Shown: positions 9,562 through 20,127 of the stretch, one piece after another
How positions within the stretch are numbered: position 1 is the stretch's first letter
Layout of the letters: every line of letters starts with the position of its first letter
Assembly: GCF_031180965.1 (NCBI RefSeq)
Contig: NZ_JAPSLH010000001.1
Coordinates: 124,001-188,000 of the forward strand
Direction: 5' to 3'
Length of the DNA: 64,000 nt
Source of the DNA: Chelativorans sp.
GTDB taxonomy: Bacteria; Pseudomonadota; Alphaproteobacteria; Rhizobiales; Rhizobiaceae
Notes under the pieces: model-generated
Seen by the model: the letters and a program-made list of their open reading frames with translations, nothing else
Told to the model about the DNA's origin: nothing
The model's database searches: none
Program-made: the position numbers and the translations under genes

Positions 9562-10356
9562 CTACTGGCCCATCTTGTAGTCGAGGAACCATTTCTTGTT
9601 CAGCGCATCGAGCGTGCCGTCTGCCATGAGGGCGGCAATCCCGGCATTGATGGGCGCCACGAGATCCGAGCCCTTCCTGAAGATAAAACCGAAATCCTCC
9701 GTGCCGAGGGGTTCGCCGATCAGCTTCAAGGCGCCGTCCGAAGCGTCGGCGTAGCCTTTGCCTGCTGTGCCGTCGGTCAGCACCAGGTCCACGTCGCCCG
9801 CTCGCAGCGCCTGGACAGCCGCGCCAAACGTCTCGAAAGCCTTGATGCGCGGGTTAGCCTCGTCCCCATCGAGCACCTCATACACGGCCACATAGAACGG
9901 CGTGGTGCCCGGCTGCGCTCCGATGAGCCCCTCCTCGAACGCGGCAAAGCTCTTCGCGTCGGTGAAGCGGTCCTCATCGCCGCGCACCAGCATATACATC
10001 TCGGATCGCATATAGGGATCAGAGAAGTCCACTTTCTCCTTGCGGTCGTCGCGGATGGTGATGCCGGTCATGCCGATGTCGTACTGGCCGTCAGAGACCG
10101 CCTGTATCATGGCGTCCCAGCTGATGTTGTGGTACTCGACGTGGAAGTTGAGCCGCCTGGCGATCTCATTCATCGCATCTTATTCCCAGCCGATCTGCTT
10201 GCCCGTCCCAGGATCGACGAACTGCAGCGGCGGATAGGCGTTTTCCGTCACCACGGTTACCTTGCGGCCCCCAAGATCAGGCAAATCCTGCCCCCCCGCA
10301 GCCGTTGCAGCGAGGATGGCAAACGTGGCGGCAAGCAACGCTTTTCGAAACGACAT
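9562..10356 (-). pseudogene. Amino-acid ABC transporter substrate-binding protein, interrupted by an in-frame TAA
   Basis: Periplasmic binding protein family 3 (SBP_bac_3). Reading from ATG at 10354-10356 gives a signal peptide (RKALLAATFAILAATAAG), TVVTENAYPPLQFVDP, and IGWE, then TAA at 10180-10182, then DAMNEIARRLNFHVEY with the rest of a normal domain (GMTGITIRDDRKEKVDFS, GFIFRKGSDL). Family members read GWEYDAM here, so a Tyr codon (TAT/TAC) appears changed to TAA. Without it the gene has 264 codons. The in-frame ATG at 10173 would make a protein lacking its signal peptide. This is a recent pseudogene, a suppressed stop, or a sequencing error. Confidence 0.85.
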
Positions 10357-10472
10357 CTAGCGCTCCCTTCACTTCGCTCTGCGACCGGCGGACCGCAGCA
10401 CGAGGGATGACCCGGCAAAGGTGGATAGCCTTCCCAGCGCGAAAATCGCTTGAGCTGCGGGCAGCCGTCAAC

Positions 10473-10500
10473 AAAAAAGGGAGCGCTGTCGAGCGCTCCC
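10473..10500 (-). terminator. Rho-independent terminator of the rplS operon
   Basis: On the minus strand GGGAGCGCT, a CGAC loop, and AGCGCTCCC form a perfect 9-bp stem followed by TTTTTT. It lies 32 bp beyond the rplS stop. Confidence 0.9.
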
Positions 10501-10531
10501 GGACTTGTAGGATGTTCGCGGCTGCGACGGC

Positions 10532-11047
10532 CTATTCGCCCTTCGGCTCCGCGGCCTCCTTCTCGGCGGCTTCGGCGGCTGCCTTCTCGGCGGCGAGCGC
10601 CTGGGCCGCGGCTACCTTTTCGGCCTCGATGCGCGCCTTTTCCTCGGCGGCGGCCTCGCGCTCGGCATCATTCAGCTTGCGGGCGCGGGCGCCCGTATTC
10701 TCGCCGATGCGGGCGGATTTGCCGCGGCGGTCACGCAGGTAATAAAGCTTGGCGCGGCGCACCTTGCCGCGGCGCACCACTTCGACCGCCTCGACCAGCG
10801 GCGAATAGACCGGGAACACGCGTTCCACGCCCTCTCCGTAGGAAATCTTGCGGACGGTGAAATTCTCGTGCAGGCCGGCACCCGAGCGGGCGATGCAAAC
10901 GCCCTCGAAGGCCTGCACGCGGGTGCGGTTGCCTTCGGTCACGCGGACCTGGACGCGCAACGTGTCGCCGGGTGAAAATTCTGGAAGGGTCCGCTTGGCT
11001 GCAATCTTCTGGGCCTGCTCGGCCTCGAGCTGACGGATAAGGTCCAT
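10532..11047 (-). CDS. rplS: 50S ribosomal protein L19 with Ala/Glu-rich tail
   Basis: L19 sits at the interface of the 30S and 50S subunits. The 171-residue product has the L19 core ([61 protein letters not shown]) in about the first 125 residues, then a roughly 45-residue charged tail of Ala, Glu and Lys, longer than the 115-120 residues of E. coli L19 but common in Rhizobiales. It is separated from trmD by 318 bp and ends at a strong terminator. Confidence 0.97.
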   Translation of the reverse strand: MDLIRQLEAEQAQKIAAKRTLPEFSPGDTLRVQVRVTEGNRTRVQAFEGVCIARSGAGLHENFTVRKISYGEGVERVFPVYSPLVEAVEVVRRGKVRRAKLYYLRDRRGKSARIGENTGARARKLNDAEREAAAEEKARIEAEKVAAAQALAAEKAAAEAAEKEAAEPKGE

Positions 11048-11365
11048 CTTTCTGTCCTCTTGTTCTTCTCGAAGCGTCAGAGCGCTCGTCTCACCGGCAG
11101 TTCCTTACCGCCTGAAGAGCGCGCTCAAGGAGCGCAGGAGCGAATGCACGTTCTTTGCTTGAAAGGCAGGCCATGGACCCTCCATGGCAGCCATGCGCGC
11201 ACATACACCACATCGGAGAGCAAATCAACGCCGGGGACGGAAGTGCCGATGCTGCTTTCTCCGTGCGCGGCGCCCGGCACGCTCAGCAGGATCAGCGGTG
11301 GACCAAGGCGGGTACCATTAGCGCTGCCAGAAGCAGAGTCGCGTTTTCGACCCCGAGCAGCAGGT
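11048..11365 (-). other. Spacer between trmD and rplS with a short palindrome
   Basis: No ORF with coding character is seen. On the minus strand this should hold the rplS leader and probably its own promoter. A perfect inverted repeat, GCCATGGA-ccc-TCCATGGC, lies at 11170-11188. The trmD stop is at 11366-11368. Confidence 0.4.
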
Positions 11366-12073
11366 TCACTTCTTCCCCCTCGCTTCTTCGTACGCGCGCC
11401 AGAGGTCCGGCCGCCGCTCCTTCGTAAGCTTCTCCGCCTCCGCAAGTCGCCACTCGACGATCTTTTTGTGGTTGCCGGAAACGAGCACCTCCGGGATCTC
11501 GCGCCCCTCGAACACTTGCGGCCGGGTGTACTGCGGATGCTCCAGGAGTCCGCTTTCAAAACTCTCCTCGGCGCCGGAGCTTTCGTTCCCCATCACACCT
11601 GGCAAGAGCCGCACCACCGCATCGAGCAGGACGATCGCCGCCGGCTCGCCGCCCGAAAGGATGTAGTCGCCGACCGAGACCTCCTGCAGTGCCCGCGCCT
11701 CGATGACGCGCTGATCCACGCCTTCGAATCGACCGCAGACGATCACCGCGCCGGGTCCAGCGGCGAGTTCGCGGACCAGCCTCTGGGTGAGCGGCTTTCC
11801 GCGCGGGCTCATGAGCAGCCGGGGGCGCGGGTCGTCCTCGGGCGAAGCATGGTCGATGGCGCGCGCAAGCACGTCGGCGCGCATTACCATTCCCGCCCCG
11901 CCGCCCGCCGGCGTGTCGTCGACGCTGCGGTGCTTGTCGGCAGCGAAGTCGCGGATCTGCACCGTCTCCAGCGACCAGGTGCCGGCGACCCGCGCGCGCC
12001 CCGCGAGAGACACGTCGAGCGGGCCCGGAAACATTTCGGGATAGAGCGTCAGCACCGTTGCGCGGAAACTCAA
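11366..12073 (-). CDS. trmD: tRNA (guanine37-N1)-methyltransferase
   Basis: TrmD makes m1G37 in tRNAs and prevents +1 frameshifting. 235 residues; SPOUT signatures [19 protein letters not shown] at the start, the knot motif [24 protein letters not shown] and [18 protein letters not shown]. Its ATG overlaps the rimM stop by 4 bp, so the two are translationally coupled. Confidence 0.97.
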   Translation of the reverse strand: MSFRATVLTLYPEMFPGPLDVSLAGRARVAGTWSLETVQIRDFAADKHRSVDDTPAGGGAGMVMRADVLARAIDHASPEDDPRPRLLMSPRGKPLTQRLVRELAAGPGAVIVCGRFEGVDQRVIEARALQEVSVGDYILSGGEPAAIVLLDAVVRLLPGVMGNESSGAEESFESGLLEHPQYTRPQVFEGREIPEVLVSGNHKKIVEWRLAEAEKLTKERRPDLWRAYEEARGKK

Positions 12074-12696
12074 CGGTTGCCTCCGGCCGATTTCGGCCCG
12101 CGCGGGCGCGCGCCGCGGTCGAAGCCGTGCCGGCTCCTGCTTTGCTCCTCCGCTTCCGCCTCCTGATTATCGAGCCCGGCGGCGAGGCTGTCGATGCGCA
12201 AAATACCCTCGGCGAGATCGATTTCCGGCACGGCATCACGCGTGAAGGGAATCATCCGCGTAATACCGGAGCTGGGGCGGATCTCGAGGATGTCGCCGGC
12301 GCCGAAATTGTGCACCGCCACGACCCGCCCAAGGCTTTCGCCGGTCTCGTCGAAAGCGGCGAGCCCGACGAGATCGGCGTGATAGAATTCCTCTTCCTCC
12401 AGCTCCCGAGGCAGGGCCGAGCGGTCGACGAACAGGGCCACGCCATTGAGCGCCTCGGCCGCGCTGCGGTCGTTCACGCCTTCAAAACGGATGATGACCA
12501 GGTCTTTGGCGGGGCGGATATGCGCGACTGTGAGCGCGCGTCCGTCGGCGGTATGCAGCGGACCGTAGCCGCCAAGCGCCAGCGGATCGTCGGTAAACGC
12601 CTTTACCCGAACCTCGCCCTTGAGGCCGTGCGCGGCGCCGATCACGCCCAGCTGCACGGGGTTCTCCAGCCGCGTCGGATTGTTTGATCTAGCCAT
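12070..12696 (-). CDS. rimM: Ribosome maturation factor RimM
   Basis: RimM binds S19 and helps 30S assembly. The 208-residue product has the RimM N-domain ([21 protein letters not shown]) and the PRC-barrel domain ([45 protein letters not shown]). The C-terminal ~35 residues are polar and disordered. It overlaps trmD by 4 bp. Unusually rpsP is not next to it; zapA is immediately upstream (39 bp). Confidence 0.95.
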   Translation of the reverse strand: MARSNNPTRLENPVQLGVIGAAHGLKGEVRVKAFTDDPLALGGYGPLHTADGRALTVAHIRPAKDLVIIRFEGVNDRSAAEALNGVALFVDRSALPRELEEEEFYHADLVGLAAFDETGESLGRVVAVHNFGAGDILEIRPSSGITRMIPFTRDAVPEIDLAEGILRIDSLAAGLDNQEAEAEEQSRSRHGFDRGARPRGPKSAGGNR

Positions 12697-12735
12697 GCGC
12701 TGCCGTCCTGGCCCGTCGATCGGGCACGGCTTTTC

Positions 12736-13095
12736 TTACGAGTGGGCGAGCTTTGCGGCAACCATCTCGATGCGCTCGGCCAGCTGTCCCAGCGCCCCGA
12801 TGAGCGCCGCGTCGTTCTTGTCCGCCTTCAGCAGGGCGTCGTCACGGGTCTTGCGCAGCGTGGCGATCTCACTCTCCATCCCGCGCACGCGCTTCTGCAG
12901 CTCCGCCAACTCGTCCATCACCATGATGCCGGCCATCACGGTCAGCCGCTGGTCGCCGATCTCGCCGAACGAATCCTTCAGATGCGCCACATAGCGGTCG
13001 AAGCGCTCGGCGAGGGCGATGAGATGCTCCTCCTGGCCCTCGTCGCATGCCATGCGGTAGGCCTTGCCGTCGATCGTGACCGTTACCTGCGCCAT
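12736..13095 (-). CDS. zapA: Cell division protein ZapA
   Basis: ZapA cross-links FtsZ filaments at the Z-ring. 119 residues with the family pattern VTVTIDGKAYRMACDEGQEEHL at the N-terminus (in two parts: VTVTIDGKAYRM and GQEEHLIALAERFD), QRLTVMAGIMVMDELAELQ, and a C-terminal coiled coil. It lies 19 bp downstream of a DUF4164 gene, the usual rhizobial pair, and leads into rimM-trmD-rplS. Confidence 0.92.
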   Translation of the reverse strand: MAQVTVTIDGKAYRMACDEGQEEHLIALAERFDRYVAHLKDSFGEIGDQRLTVMAGIMVMDELAELQKRVRGMESEIATLRKTRDDALLKADKNDAALIGALGQLAERIEMVAAKLAHS

Positions 13096-13114
13096 ATCCG
13101 AATCCCAACAGCCT

Positions 13115-13387
13115 CTAACGGTCCAATACGGCGCGGATCGTCTCCATTGCCGTCACCAGTCTGCGCGACACCTCGCGATTGACCTCGGCCAACCGCTCGG
13201 CGCGGGCCTCCGATTTGTCGATCTCCTGCGCCAGGCGCGCGCGGTCGGCGGCCATGCGCTGCACCTCGGCCTCCGCTTCGAAGAAGTCACGCTCCTTCTC
13301 CAGCCGGGTTTCCGCCGCAAGCTCGAGGCTCTCGACGGCTTTTCCCAGGCGCACAAGCACTTCCCTCAGGGTGGTCTCCCCGCTCAT
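13115..13387 (-). CDS. DUF4164 family coiled-coil protein
   Basis: 90-residue, highly charged and almost entirely helical protein (LREVLVRLGKAVESLELAAE, then ARLAQEIDKSEARAERLAEV). In rhizobia a DUF4164 protein precedes zapA, so a division-related role is plausible but unproven. First gene of the minus-strand unit; it diverges from tkt across 271 bp. Confidence 0.75.
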   Translation of the reverse strand: MSGETTLREVLVRLGKAVESLELAAETRLEKERDFFEAEAEVQRMAADRARLAQEIDKSEARAERLAEVNREVSRRLVTAMETIRAVLDR

Positions 13388-13567
13388 TTGCCAGCTTCCC
13401 CGCCCGCCCCGGCTCGAATAGCACGCAATCAGAAGATTTTACCGGCGAAAGATTACGCGGCGGGTGAAACCGGCGTCAACACGGGCCGCATCTATTCCCC
13501 TGATTGCTGCGCTTGCCTCCATACAATTCATCCGATCAGCCGAACCTTCGGGCTTCGCGGCTGTTTA

Positions 13568-13595
13568 TTGACTTGGGCAGAGCAACTGATATGTC
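13568..13595 (+). promoter_or_regulatory. Candidate promoter of tkt
   Basis: TTGACT at 13568-13573 and TATGTC at 13590-13595 with a 16-bp spacer, in the divergent gap between the DUF4164 gene and tkt and about 65 bp before the tkt ATG. Assigned by eye. Confidence 0.4.
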
Positions 13596-13658
13596 TCCCC
13601 TGCCTTTCGGGCTCGAGCCCGCAAAAAGCCTCAAACGGCAGCCGACCAGCGAGCGCAC

Positions 13659-15647
13659 ATGATCTCACGCGAAAAACACGATCGGATGGCGAACGCGATT
13701 CGCTTTCTCTCGATGGATGCCGTCGAGAAGGCGAAGTCCGGCCATCCCGGCCTGCCTATGGGCGCCGCGGACATCGCGACGGTCCTCTTCACACGCTTCA
13801 TGACGCATGACCCGAAGAACCCGCATTGGCCGGACCGCGACCGCTTCGTGCTTTCGGCCGGGCACGGCTCCATGCTGCTCTACTCGCTCCTCTACCTGCT
13901 CGGCTACGAGGATATCACCATCGAGGAGATCAAGAATTTCCGCCAGCTCGGCTCGCGCACGGCTGGCCATCCCGAATACGGTTTTGCCGCCGGCATCGAG
14001 ACGACCACCGGCCCCCTCGGCCAGGGCTTTGCCAATGCGGTCGGCATGGCGCTCGCCGAGCGCCTGCTCAATGCCCGCTTCGGCGACGACCTCGTCGACC
14101 ACTACACCTATGCCTTTGTCGGCGACGGCTGCCTGATGGAAGGCATCAGCCAGGAGGCGCTCACCCTGGCGGGGCATCTGAGGCTTTCCAAACTGATCGT
14201 CCTGTTCGACGACAACCAGATCTCCATCGACGGCCCGGTGTCGCTGGCCGACTCCACGGATCAGTGCGCCCGCTTCGCCGCCTCCGGCTGGAACACGCTA
14301 CGCGCCGACGGCCATGATCCGGACGCCATTGCCTCGGCCATCGAGACCGCGCGCCAGTCCGACCGGCCGACGCTCATCGCCTTCCGCACCACCATCGGCC
14401 GCGGCGCCCCGACAAAGGCCGGCACCAACAAGGTGCATGGCTCGCCTCTCGGCGCCGATGAGATCGCCAAGACGCGCGAGGCGCTGGGCTGGGATGCCCC
14501 GCCCTTCGTCATACCCTCTGACATCCTCGATGACTGGCGGCTTGCCGGCCTGCGCTCGGCCAAGGAGCGCGTCGCGTGGGAGAAGCGGCTTGCTGCCGCC
14601 GATACCGAGACGCGGGCTCAGTTCGAGCGCCGCATGCGCGGCGACCTGCCGGAAGCGTTTCCGAGCGTCCTCGTCGAATACAAGCGCAAGCTGGCGCGCG
14701 AAAATCCCCCGGTGGCCACGCGAAACGCGTCCGAGATGGCGCTCGAGGTGATCAATGACTGCCTCTCTGAAACAGTGGGCGGCTCGGCGGACCTGACCGG
14801 CTCGAACAACACCAAGACCAGCCAGACCAAGCCGGTGACGCCGACGGATTTCTCAGGCCGCTACATCCACTACGGCATCCGCGAGCACGCTATGGCGGCA
14901 GCCATCAACGGCATCGCGCTGCATGGCGGGCTGATCCCCTATGGGGGCACCTTCCTCACTTTTTCGGATTATGCGCGGCCGGCCATGCGGCTCGCCTCGC
15001 TGATGCATATCCGCTCCATCTTCGTGATGACGCATGACTCGATCGGCCTCGGCGAGGACGGTCCGACGCATCAGCCGGTCGAGCATCTGGCCGCGCTGCG
15101 CGCTATCCCGAACCATCTGGTTCTGCGTCCTGCCGATGCGACGGAAACCGCGGAGTGCTGGCAGGTCGCCCTTGAATCGAGGACGACGCCCTCCACCCTT
15201 GCCCTGACGCGGCAGAAGCTGCAGCCCGTGCGCATCGAGTTCGAGGAGGAGAACCTCTGCGCCCGCGGCGCCTACGAGCTCCTGCCCGCCAGCGACGAAG
15301 CGCAGGTTACGATCTTCGCCAGCGGGTCCGAAGTCGAGATCGCCGTACACGCCAGGACGATGCTCGAGGAGCGCGGCCGCCCCACGCGCGTCGTATCGGT
15401 GCCCTGTTTCGAGCTTTTCGAGCGCCAGCCGCAGGACTATCAGGAGGCGATCCTCGGCCGTGCCCCTGTCCGCATCGCCATCGAGGCCGGCGTGCGCCAG
15501 GGCTGGGACCGCTTCATCGGTACCGACGGCATCTTCATCGGCATGCATGGCTTTGGCGCGAGCGGTCAGGCGCCCGCCCTTTACAAGCATTTCGGCATCA
15601 CGGCGGAAGCGGCGGTGGAAGCGGCCGAGGCGCGGCTCCGCGCATAG
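13659..15647 (+). CDS. tkt: Transketolase
   Basis: Thiamine-diphosphate enzyme moving two-carbon units between sugar phosphates in the pentose phosphate pathway. 662 residues, normal length. Visible motifs: [19 protein letters not shown], the ThDP/Mg motif [19 protein letters not shown] with DNQISIDG, and the pyrimidine-binding domain ([43 protein letters not shown] read in blocks). It opens the tkt-gap-(antiporter)-pgk-fba carbon block typical of Rhizobiales. Confidence 0.97.
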   Translation: MISREKHDRMANAIRFLSMDAVEKAKSGHPGLPMGAADIATVLFTRFMTHDPKNPHWPDRDRFVLSAGHGSMLLYSLLYLLGYEDITIEEIKNFRQLGSRTAGHPEYGFAAGIETTTGPLGQGFANAVGMALAERLLNARFGDDLVDHYTYAFVGDGCLMEGISQEALTLAGHLRLSKLIVLFDDNQISIDGPVSLADSTDQCARFAASGWNTLRADGHDPDAIASAIETARQSDRPTLIAFRTTIGRGAPTKAGTNKVHGSPLGADEIAKTREALGWDAPPFVIPSDILDDWRLAGLRSAKERVAWEKRLAAADTETRAQFERRMRGDLPEAFPSVLVEYKRKLARENPPVATRNASEMALEVINDCLSETVGGSADLTGSNNTKTSQTKPVTPTDFSGRYIHYGIREHAMAAAINGIALHGGLIPYGGTFLTFSDYARPAMRLASLMHIRSIFVMTHDSIGLGEDGPTHQPVEHLAALRAIPNHLVLRPADATETAECWQVALESRTTPSTLALTRQKLQPVRIEFEEENLCARGAYELLPASDEAQVTIFASGSEVEIAVHARTMLEERGRPTRVVSVPCFELFERQPQDYQEAILGRAPVRIAIEAGVRQGWDRFIGTDGIFIGMHGFGASGQAPALYKHFGITAEAAVEAAEARLRA

Positions 15648-15659
15648 AAAATTTGTGCC

Positions 15660-15681
15660 GGAGGCTGCAGCGCCAGCCTCC
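15660..15681 (+). terminator. Hairpin after tkt, weak terminator or attenuator
   Basis: GGAGGCTG and CAGCCTCC form an 8-bp stem with a 6-base loop 12 bp after the tkt stop. The only following T tract is TTTT eleven bases on, so termination is likely partial at best. Confidence 0.35.
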
Positions 15682-15773
15682 GCTGACTGGTTTTGTCATC
15701 GGACGCCGTTCATTTCGACGGCGTCGTTCTGTTCCGCCGCAAGGGGACAGATCAAGCTCGCCGGAGGTAGTTC

Positions 15774-16787
15774 ATGACCGTCAAAGTAGCCATCAACGGA
15801 TTTGGCCGCATCGGCCGCAACATCGTGCGTGCGATCTACGAATCCGGGCGCAAGGACATCGATGTCGTCGCCGTCAACGATCTAGGGCCCGTGGAAAGCA
15901 ACGCGCATCTGCTGCGCTACGACAGCGTCCATGGCCGCTTCCCCGGCGAAGTGACCGTGGAAGGCGACAGCATTCGCATCGACTCCGAATCCTTCAAGGT
16001 GCTTGCCGAACGCGATCCGTCCAAGCTGCCCTGGAAGGACCTCGGCGTCGACATCGTGCTCGAATGCACGGGCATCTTCACCTCCAAGGAGAAGGCTTCC
16101 GCCCATCTTGCCGCCGGCGCGAAGCGCGTGCTGGTGTCCGCGCCCGCCGACGGGGCTGACCTCACCGTGGTCTATGGCGTCAACCACGACAAGATCACCA
16201 GGGAGCATATCGTCCTCTCCAATGCCTCCTGCACCACCAATTGCCTTGCCCCTATCGCCAAGGTGCTGAACGACGCGATCGGCATCGAGAAGGGTTTCAT
16301 GACGACGGTGCATGCCTATACGGGCGATCAGCCGACGCTTGATACCATGCACAAGGATCTCTACCGGGCCCGCGCGGCAGCCATGTCGATGATCCCCACC
16401 TCCACGGGCGCCGCGAAGGCCGTCGGCCTGGTCCTGCCCGAGCTCAAGGGCAAGCTCGACGGGGTCTCGATCCGCGTCCCCACCCCCAACGTCTCGGTCA
16501 TCGATTTCAAGTTCGTGGCAAAGCGTACCGTCACGCCCGACGAGGTGAACCAGGCGCTGGTTTCCGCTGCGACGGAAGGTCCGCTGAAGGGCATCCTCAA
16601 CTATACGAAGGAGCCCCTGGTCTCGATCGACATGAACCACAACCCCGCCTCTTCCACCTTCGCGCTCGACCAGACCAAGGTGATCGAGGGAAACCTCGTC
16701 CGCGTTATGTCCTGGTACGACAACGAATGGGGCTTTTCGAACCGCATGGCCGACGTGACGGCGGTGATCGCCAAGACGCTGGGCTGA
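15774..16787 (+). CDS. gap: Glyceraldehyde-3-phosphate dehydrogenase, type I
   Basis: Oxidises glyceraldehyde-3-phosphate to 1,3-bisphosphoglycerate with NAD. 337 residues. NAD domain [16 protein letters not shown]; catalytic site [17 protein letters not shown] containing the nucleophile Cys; C-terminal [14 protein letters not shown]. An AGG-type ribosome site lies just before the ATG. A strong terminator follows at 16810. Confidence 0.98.
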   Translation: MTVKVAINGFGRIGRNIVRAIYESGRKDIDVVAVNDLGPVESNAHLLRYDSVHGRFPGEVTVEGDSIRIDSESFKVLAERDPSKLPWKDLGVDIVLECTGIFTSKEKASAHLAAGAKRVLVSAPADGADLTVVYGVNHDKITREHIVLSNASCTTNCLAPIAKVLNDAIGIEKGFMTTVHAYTGDQPTLDTMHKDLYRARAAAMSMIPTSTGAAKAVGLVLPELKGKLDGVSIRVPTPNVSVIDFKFVAKRTVTPDEVNQALVSAATEGPLKGILNYTKEPLVSIDMNHNPASSTFALDQTKVIEGNLVRVMSWYDNEWGFSNRMADVTAVIAKTLG

Positions 16788-16809
16788 ACCGGACGGCCGC
16801 TCGATCCCA

Positions 16810-16839
16810 GGCCCGGCAGCGATGCCGGGCCTTTTCTTT
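16810..16839 (+). terminator. Rho-independent terminator after gap
   Basis: GGCCCGGC, a six-base loop, and GCCGGGCC (8-bp perfect stem) are followed by TTTTCTTT, 23 bp beyond the gap stop. Confidence 0.88.
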
Positions 16840-16907
16840 GTCGTGGCGCTTGCTTTAAGCGCTGAGCCTGCCGCACTTTGGCCGTCAACGACTCGTCCAG
16901 AGGAGCC

Positions 16908-18770
16908 ATGGACCAGGCGATCTATGTCATAACCCTTGTCGGCACGGCGCTGGTCCTCCTCGCCGCCTTCTCCAGCCTCGTCGCGTTCCGCTTTGGCGCA
17001 CCGCTGCTGCTCGTCTTCCTCGGCATCGGCCTTGCTGCGGGAACGAACGGGCTGGGGCTGGACTTCGACAATGCTCCCGTGGCCTTTTTCGTCGGCTCCC
17101 TCGCCCTCGCCGTCATTCTCTTCGATTCAGGCTTCGGCACCTCGGCCGCCAGCTTTCGCTCCGCCTCCGCCCCCGCCATCGTCCTTGCCACCGCTGGCGT
17201 CCTCGTAACTGCCGGACTTGTCGGCCTCGTCGCCTATTATGTCGCCGACCTTGGCTGGCTGGAGTCGCTGCTTTTGGGCGCGGCGGTGGCCTCAACGGAC
17301 GCCGCGGCCGTCTTCTTCCTGCTGCGCGTCGGTAATATTTCCGTGCGCGACCGCGTGCGCTCGACCCTTGAGGTCGAATCGGGCTCCAACGATCCAATGG
17401 CGATCTTCCTCACCCTTGCGCTCGTGAACCTGATCGAGACAGGAGGAGCGCTGCAGCCCGGAGCGCTCGCGGGGGAGATCCTTCTCGGCTTCTTGCAGCA
17501 GATGGGGATCGGCCTCGTGGCGGGCTTTGCCGGAGGCTATCTCATCGTGCGGCTGGTGGAGCGGCTGCATCTGGAGCAGGGTCTGCTGCCGATCTTTGTC
17601 CTGGCGCTCTCCCTTCTCGTCTTTGCGGTGACGGGCGCGATCGGCGGCTCTGGCTTCCTCGCGGTCTATGTTGCCGGCATGGTGGCGGGCAACGCCCGGA
17701 TGCGCTCCACGGGTATGCTGAAGCGTTTCCAGGACGGGGTGACGTGGCTCGCCCAGATCATCATGTTCCTGGTCCTCGGCCTCTTCGCCACGCCTTCGCA
17801 ATTTGCCGACATCCTTTTCCCCGCCTTGTTCATCGGGCTGTTCCTTATCTTTATCGCGCGCCCGCTGGCCGTGTCGCTTTGTCTGGCGCCGTTCCGCTTC
17901 TCGCGGGCGGAAACAGCCTTCATCTCCTGGGTCGGCCTGCGCGGCGCCGTCTCCATCCTTCTGGCGCTCCTGCCGATCATGGAGGGGATCGAAGGCGGCA
18001 GGACGATCTTCAACATCGTCTTCATCGTCGTGCTTGTCTCGCTGGTGCTCCAGGGCTGGAGCATCGGACCGGTCGCCCGCAGGCTGGGCATGACCGTGCC
18101 GCCGCGCACCGGCCTGGTGGACAAGGTGGAACTGGAATTGCCCGGTTCCGCGCATCACGAACTTCTTGCTTTCCGCGTCGTCGCAGGCAGCCCGGTTGCG
18201 CGCGGCGAGCGCATCCCCCGCTGGGCCAGGCCGGCGCTGGTCATCCGCGACGGGCGATCCATGGCCTTCCAATATGCAGGGCGGCTGATGGCGGGCGATC
18301 GCGTCTATATCTTCGTCCCCGACCGTTATCCGCGGCTCCTCGACCGGCTGTTTGCCAGCCCCACGGAGGTCGATCCGGAAGACGCGGACTTTTTCGGTGC
18401 CTTTGCGGTGGACCCGGAAAGGCCCATGGCGGACATGGAGGCTGCCTATGGGCTGGGCCTCAGCCAGGAGGACCAGGATCTCACCATCGCCGATTTCGTC
18501 CGCATGCGGCTTGGCGGGCGCGCTGAATATGGCGACCGGCTGCCTCTCGGCAACGTTGAGCTGATCGTGCGCGATACGGATGAGGACGGCCGGATTACCT
18601 CCATCGGCCTCTCCGTCGACCCGCCGGCGCCGGGCCCGCCCGTGCCAGCCTATATCAGCGTCGGCGAGGCGCTCAGCCGGCTGGGCGTCTCTCTCAACCG
18701 GTGGCGTGAGAACCGGCGCGAGGAGGAGCCGCTGGGGGGCGCGGGCGAGGCGGCGAAGGACCAGAGTTGA
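16908..18770 (+). CDS. Potassium/proton antiporter (CvrA/NhaP2 family)
   Basis: CPA1-type cation/proton antiporter of 620 residues from the ATG at 16908 (GAGGAG just upstream; an in-frame ATG-like start at 16878 is less likely). The first ~400 residues hold about 12 membrane segments including SGSNDPMAIFL and FISWVGLRGAVSILLALLP. Then follow an RCK_C (TrkA-C) domain around 415-495 (SPVARGERIP, MAGDRVYIFVP) and a CorC/HlyC-type transporter-associated domain. It interrupts the gap-pgk pair but is bounded by its own terminator upstream. Likely role: K+ efflux and pH or osmotic homeostasis. Confidence 0.9.
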   Translation: MDQAIYVITLVGTALVLLAAFSSLVAFRFGAPLLLVFLGIGLAAGTNGLGLDFDNAPVAFFVGSLALAVILFDSGFGTSAASFRSASAPAIVLATAGVLVTAGLVGLVAYYVADLGWLESLLLGAAVASTDAAAVFFLLRVGNISVRDRVRSTLEVESGSNDPMAIFLTLALVNLIETGGALQPGALAGEILLGFLQQMGIGLVAGFAGGYLIVRLVERLHLEQGLLPIFVLALSLLVFAVTGAIGGSGFLAVYVAGMVAGNARMRSTGMLKRFQDGVTWLAQIIMFLVLGLFATPSQFADILFPALFIGLFLIFIARPLAVSLCLAPFRFSRAETAFISWVGLRGAVSILLALLPIMEGIEGGRTIFNIVFIVVLVSLVLQGWSIGPVARRLGMTVPPRTGLVDKVELELPGSAHHELLAFRVVAGSPVARGERIPRWARPALVIRDGRSMAFQYAGRLMAGDRVYIFVPDRYPRLLDRLFASPTEVDPEDADFFGAFAVDPERPMADMEAAYGLGLSQEDQDLTIADFVRMRLGGRAEYGDRLPLGNVELIVRDTDEDGRITSIGLSVDPPAPGPPVPAYISVGEALSRLGVSLNRWRENRREEEPLGGAGEAAKDQS

Positions 18771-18829
18771 GCCTTGCCTCGTGCGTGGCGGATTGTATGT
18801 TCGCGCCTGCTCATTGAGGAGAGAAGCAG

Positions 18830-20032
18830 ATGGCCGGTTTCAAGACCCTGGACGACCTGACCGATGTGGCCGGAAAGCGCGTGCTCGTGCGCGTGGACCT
18901 CAACGTACCGGTGAAGGACGGGGAGGTTACCGATACGACCCGCATCGAGCGCATCGCGCCCACCATAGCCGAGCTCTCGGACAAGGGCGCCAAGGTCGTC
19001 CTGCTCGCCCATTTCGGCCGCCCGAAGGGCAAGCCGGATCCGGAGTTCTCCCTGCGACCCATCGCCCATGCGGTGGAAGCGGTGCTCGACCGGCGCGTCC
19101 ATTTCGCCTCGGACTGCATCGGCGGGCAGGCGAGGAGCGCTATAGCCGAAATGATCGATGGAGATATCCTGCTGCTCGAGAACACCCGCTTCCATGCGGG
19201 CGAGGAGAAGAACGATCCGGATTTCGCCAAAGCGCTGGCCGAGAACGGCGACATTTATGTCAATGACGCCTTCTCCGCCGCCCATCGCGCGCATGCCTCG
19301 ACCGAAGGGCTGGCGCACCTCCTGCCCGCCTATGCCGGGCGCACCATGCAGGCCGAGCTGGAGGCCCTTGAAAAAGGACTGGGCAATCCGCAGCGTCCGG
19401 TCGTGGCCATCGTCGGCGGTGCCAAGGTCTCGACCAAGATCGACCTCCTCCTCAATCTGGTGAAAAAGGTCGACGGGCTGGTGATCGGCGGCGGCATGGC
19501 GAACACGTTCCTCGCCGCGCGCGGCACGGCAGTAGGCAAATCGCTCCGCGAGCATGAGCTGGCCGACACGGCGAGGCAGATCATGATCGATGCGGCCTCC
19601 GCCGGCTGCGCGATCATCCTGCCCGTCGACGCAGTGGTGGCTCGGAAATTCGAGGCCGGCGCGCAAAGCGAGACGGTCGGAATCGATGCCGTCCCGCAGG
19701 ATGCGATGATCCTCGATGTCGGACCGAAATCCGTCGAGAAGGTGAAGGAATGGCTCGACCGTGCCCGCACGCTGGTGTGGAATGGTCCGCTCGGCGCTTT
19801 CGAGATCGAGCCTTTCGATCGGGCCACCGTCGCCGCTGCAAGGCACGCCGCCCAGCGCACGCGCGAGGGGCTGCTTGTTTCCGTCGCGGGCGGAGGCGAC
19901 ACGGTTGCCGCACTCAATCAGGCGGGCGTGGCCGATGATTTCACTTATGTTTCGACCGCCGGCGGGGCCTTCCTGGAATGGATGGAAGGCAAGGAGCTTC
20001 CCGGCGTGGCGGCCCTGACGATTGAGCAATAA
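18830..20032 (+). CDS. pgk: Phosphoglycerate kinase
   Basis: Transfers phosphate between 1,3-bisphosphoglycerate and ADP. 400 residues. Signature [16 protein letters not shown] near residue 17, [42 protein letters not shown] and the nucleotide-binding [13 protein letters not shown] near the C-terminus. Preceded by GAGGAG. Belongs to the carbon block with tkt, gap and fba. Confidence 0.97.
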   Translation: MAGFKTLDDLTDVAGKRVLVRVDLNVPVKDGEVTDTTRIERIAPTIAELSDKGAKVVLLAHFGRPKGKPDPEFSLRPIAHAVEAVLDRRVHFASDCIGGQARSAIAEMIDGDILLLENTRFHAGEEKNDPDFAKALAENGDIYVNDAFSAAHRAHASTEGLAHLLPAYAGRTMQAELEALEKGLGNPQRPVVAIVGGAKVSTKIDLLLNLVKKVDGLVIGGGMANTFLAARGTAVGKSLREHELADTARQIMIDAASAGCAIILPVDAVVARKFEAGAQSETVGIDAVPQDAMILDVGPKSVEKVKEWLDRARTLVWNGPLGAFEIEPFDRATVAAARHAAQRTREGLLVSVAGGGDTVAALNQAGVADDFTYVSTAGGAFLEWMEGKELPGVAALTIEQ

Positions 20033-20127
20033 ATCTTTTCTTTCAAACGATTAGGGAACTTTGGCCGGCATTCCGTTTTTACCGGCCTTCTGCTATTCGG
20101 CGTGTATGACAGACAGGAGGAATCAGG

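Noticed and set aside
11060-12166. Long plus-strand frame opposite trmD
   Set aside because: Shadow of conserved trmD; no family features.
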